Positions 62,383 to 64,000 of a DNA stretch of 64,000 nucleotides are shown piece by piece. The stretch is from Legionella spiritensis (GTDB lineage: Bacteria; Pseudomonadota; Gammaproteobacteria; Legionellales; Legionellaceae): assembly GCF_900186965.1 (NCBI RefSeq), contig NZ_LT906457.1, positions 3,126,501 to 3,190,500 on the forward strand, in the 5' to 3' direction. The stretch's first letter is position 1, and the number at the start of each line of letters is the position of its first letter. A model generated the notes under the pieces. The model had not been told where the DNA came from. It saw only the letters and a list, made by a program, of their open reading frames with translations, and ran no database searches. Position numbers and translations under genes: made by a program.

Positions 62383-64000
62383 ATGCTCACTGCCTTGCGT
62401 ATCGAAAATTTTGCCATAGTCAAACATCTTGAGCTGGATTTTGCCCAGGGTATGACAGCCTTTACCGGCGAAACCGGTGCCGGAAAATCCATTATGATAG
62501 ACGCCTTGATGCTGGCCTTAGGCGGACGGGGAGACGCGTCTGTGATCCGTCATGGTGAGGAAAAATGCGACATCGTCGCCACCTTTCAGATCTCTTTGCA
62601 ATCCGAACCCGCCCTTTGGCTCAAGGAACATGATATTGGCTGGGAAGACGGTGAGATTATCCTGAGAAGGGTACTGTATGCCGAAGGCCGGTCGAAATCA
62701 TTCGTTAACGCCCAACCGATTCCACTTCAAAAGATCAAGGAACTCAGCGAAATGCTGGTGCATATTCACGGACAGCACCAGCATCAGACCTTGCTGCAAC
62801 ATCCGACACACCGCCAGCAACTTGATCATTACGCGGAACATGGCCCTCTTCTACAGGAAATCCAGACGCTTTATAAAACATGCCAGAAAATTCGTTCCGA
62901 ACTGGAGGATCTGCAAGAACAGGATAAAAACCAGGATCGCGTGGCGCTTCTAGCCTTTCAAATTGACGAGTTGCAATCCCTGAATATTCAGGAAGGCGAC
63001 ATGCAACGTCTCGGTGAGGAGCATCAGCTCCTCCATCACGCCCAGGACTATTTGCAGCACAGCCACCACATTGCCCGGACTTTAAATGGCGATGAGGATA
63101 TCACCGTTTGCGGCATGTTAAATCAGATCCTGCATTGGCTGCAGCAATTGCCCGAAGAACATCCCGCCATTAAAAACAGTAAGGATTTGCTTAATAACGC
63201 CTTGATCCAGTGTGAGGAAACGCTCAATGAACTACGGGGTTTTTCCGATCAGGTACATCTTGATCCGGAGCGTTTGCAGGAGGTTGAGGAACGGATCAGC
63301 GAGTTGCATCAAGCCGCCCGTAAATACCACAAAGACGTCGATCAACTGCCCGAACATCTGCGGCAGTTACAACTTGAATTACAGCAATTGAAAGACAGTG
63401 AACAGAGGGTATCGCATTTGCAACAGCAATACGATCAGCAACTGCAAACCTTTGAGCAAACCGCTCGGAAATTAAGTGCTTCCCGCAAACAGGCCGCTGA
63501 AAAATTAAGTGCCGAGATAACCGCCATTATCCGGAAACTCGGTATGCCGAACGGTCGGGTGGAAATCGCTATGACACCGCTGGATAAAATGCAACCACAT
63601 GGCCTGGACAGGGTGGAATACAAAGTATGCACCAACCCGGGCACCATGCCGGACGCCCTGAACAAAATCGCTTCCGGCGGCGAGCTGTCCCGCATCAGCC
63701 TGGCTATTCAAATGATTACGGCACAACGAGGCGCCACACCGACCCTGCTGTTTGATGAGGTGGATGTCGGCATAGGCGGCGCGACCGCCGCCCTGGTTGG
63801 GCAACTTCTGCGTAAGCTGGGCGAGCGTCTGCAGGTCTTTTGTGTGACCCACCAGCCTCAGGTTGCTTCAAGCGCCCACCATCATTTTGTCGTTGAAAAA
63901 TACAGCGAGCAGGAACAAACCTTTTCCCGCATTATTTCCCTGCTGGAAGACGATAAAATCAATGAAATTGCGCGCATGCTGGGTGGATTGACCATCACCG
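62383..64000 (+). CDS. recN: DNA repair protein RecN (C-terminus cut by window end)
   Basis: RecN is an SMC-like ATPase that supports recombinational repair of double-strand breaks. The visible 539 residues include the N-terminal Walker A FTGETGAGKSIMIDAL (about 28-43), a long coiled-coil middle (about 160-400, Gln/Glu/Leu-rich), the ABC signature IASGGELSRISLAIQM and Walker B TLLFDEVDVGIGG, ending in IARMLGGLTIT. Only the last few residues seem to be missing, judging from the family length of about 555. AGGGAT precedes the ATG. It is transcribed with nadK, a common pairing. Confidence 0.96.
   Translation, partial: MLTALRIENFAIVKHLELDFAQGMTAFTGETGAGKSIMIDALMLALGGRGDASVIRHGEEKCDIVATFQISLQSEPALWLKEHDIGWEDGEIILRRVLYAEGRSKSFVNAQPIPLQKIKELSEMLVHIHGQHQHQTLLQHPTHRQQLDHYAEHGPLLQEIQTLYKTCQKIRSELEDLQEQDKNQDRVALLAFQIDELQSLNIQEGDMQRLGEEHQLLHHAQDYLQHSHHIARTLNGDEDITVCGMLNQILHWLQQLPEEHPAIKNSKDLLNNALIQCEETLNELRGFSDQVHLDPERLQEVEERISELHQAARKYHKDVDQLPEHLRQLQLELQQLKDSEQRVSHLQQQYDQQLQTFEQTARKLSASRKQAAEKLSAEITAIIRKLGMPNGRVEIAMTPLDKMQPHGLDRVEYKVCTNPGTMPDALNKIASGGELSRISLAIQMITAQRGATPTLLFDEVDVGIGGATAALVGQLLRKLGERLQVFCVTHQPQVASSAHHHFVVEKYSEQEQTFSRIISLLEDDKINEIARMLGGLTIT

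Noticed and set aside
1-64000. CRISPR array, prophage, integrase or riboswitch
   Set aside because: No regularly spaced direct repeats, phage structural genes, integrase genes or recognisable riboswitch cores were seen in the window.

Overview
The window looks like chromosomal DNA of a Legionella species (Gammaproteobacteria, order Legionellales). The evidence is a long minus-strand nuo operon downstream of tpiA and secG, a Fur-box siderophore operon, a zinc aminopeptidase of LapA type divergent from a Fur-box multi-pass protein that fits MavN, F-box, tubulin-tyrosine-ligase, patatin and phytase-like phosphatase genes of the eukaryotic-like kind, and PmrA-type operators. No database search was possible. 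Names rest on motifs, length, gene order and recalled family knowledge, and the species is not named.

Layout. 1-13 kb (minus): tpiA, secG, tRNA-Leu(GAG), nuoA to nuoL and the first 54 codons of nuoM, encoding respiratory complex I. 13.1-15.6 kb: a large coiled-coil protein, possibly an effector. 15.8-20.7 kb (minus): rlmE, ftsH, folP, glmM. 20.8-27.9 kb (plus): yhbY, then a Fur-controlled siderophore operon (NIS synthetase and two MFS transporters, the second frameshifted), a CDP-alcohol phosphatidyltransferase, hda and an unknown protein. 28-36.8 kb is accessory: two membrane/coiled-coil proteins flanking a POT peptide transporter, a patatin, aroE, and an F-box protein. 37-44.7 kb: pepN and the prkA-yeaH-ycgB(SpoVR) stress operon. 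44.9-48.3 kb: lapA and a MavN-like iron-regulated protein, divergent. 48.3-51.3 kb: rep and hslO. 51.3-58.4 kb is a second accessory stretch: two unknown genes, an exported phytase-like cysteine phosphatase, a two-gene operon of exported proteins (one a predicted seven-bladed EAR-repeat propeller), a tubulin-tyrosine-ligase-fold protein and a J-domain protein. 58.4-59.4 kb holds no intact gene, only IS5 and DUF559 remnants inside a long inverted repeat. 59.5-64 kb: typA, nadK and recN (cut by the window end).

How it fits together. Housekeeping blocks alternate with host-interaction and iron-acquisition genes. Two Fur operators (near 21.32 and 46.29 kb) suggest that siderophore production and the MavN-like protein are induced together under iron limitation. 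Two PmrA-like operators (near 29.73 and 35.65 kb) mark candidate Dot/Icm effector genes. Accessory genes are separated by several families of small inverted-repeat elements. At three genes (SpoVR, the 577-residue protein and the 424-residue protein) the stop codon lies within the terminal repeat of such an element.
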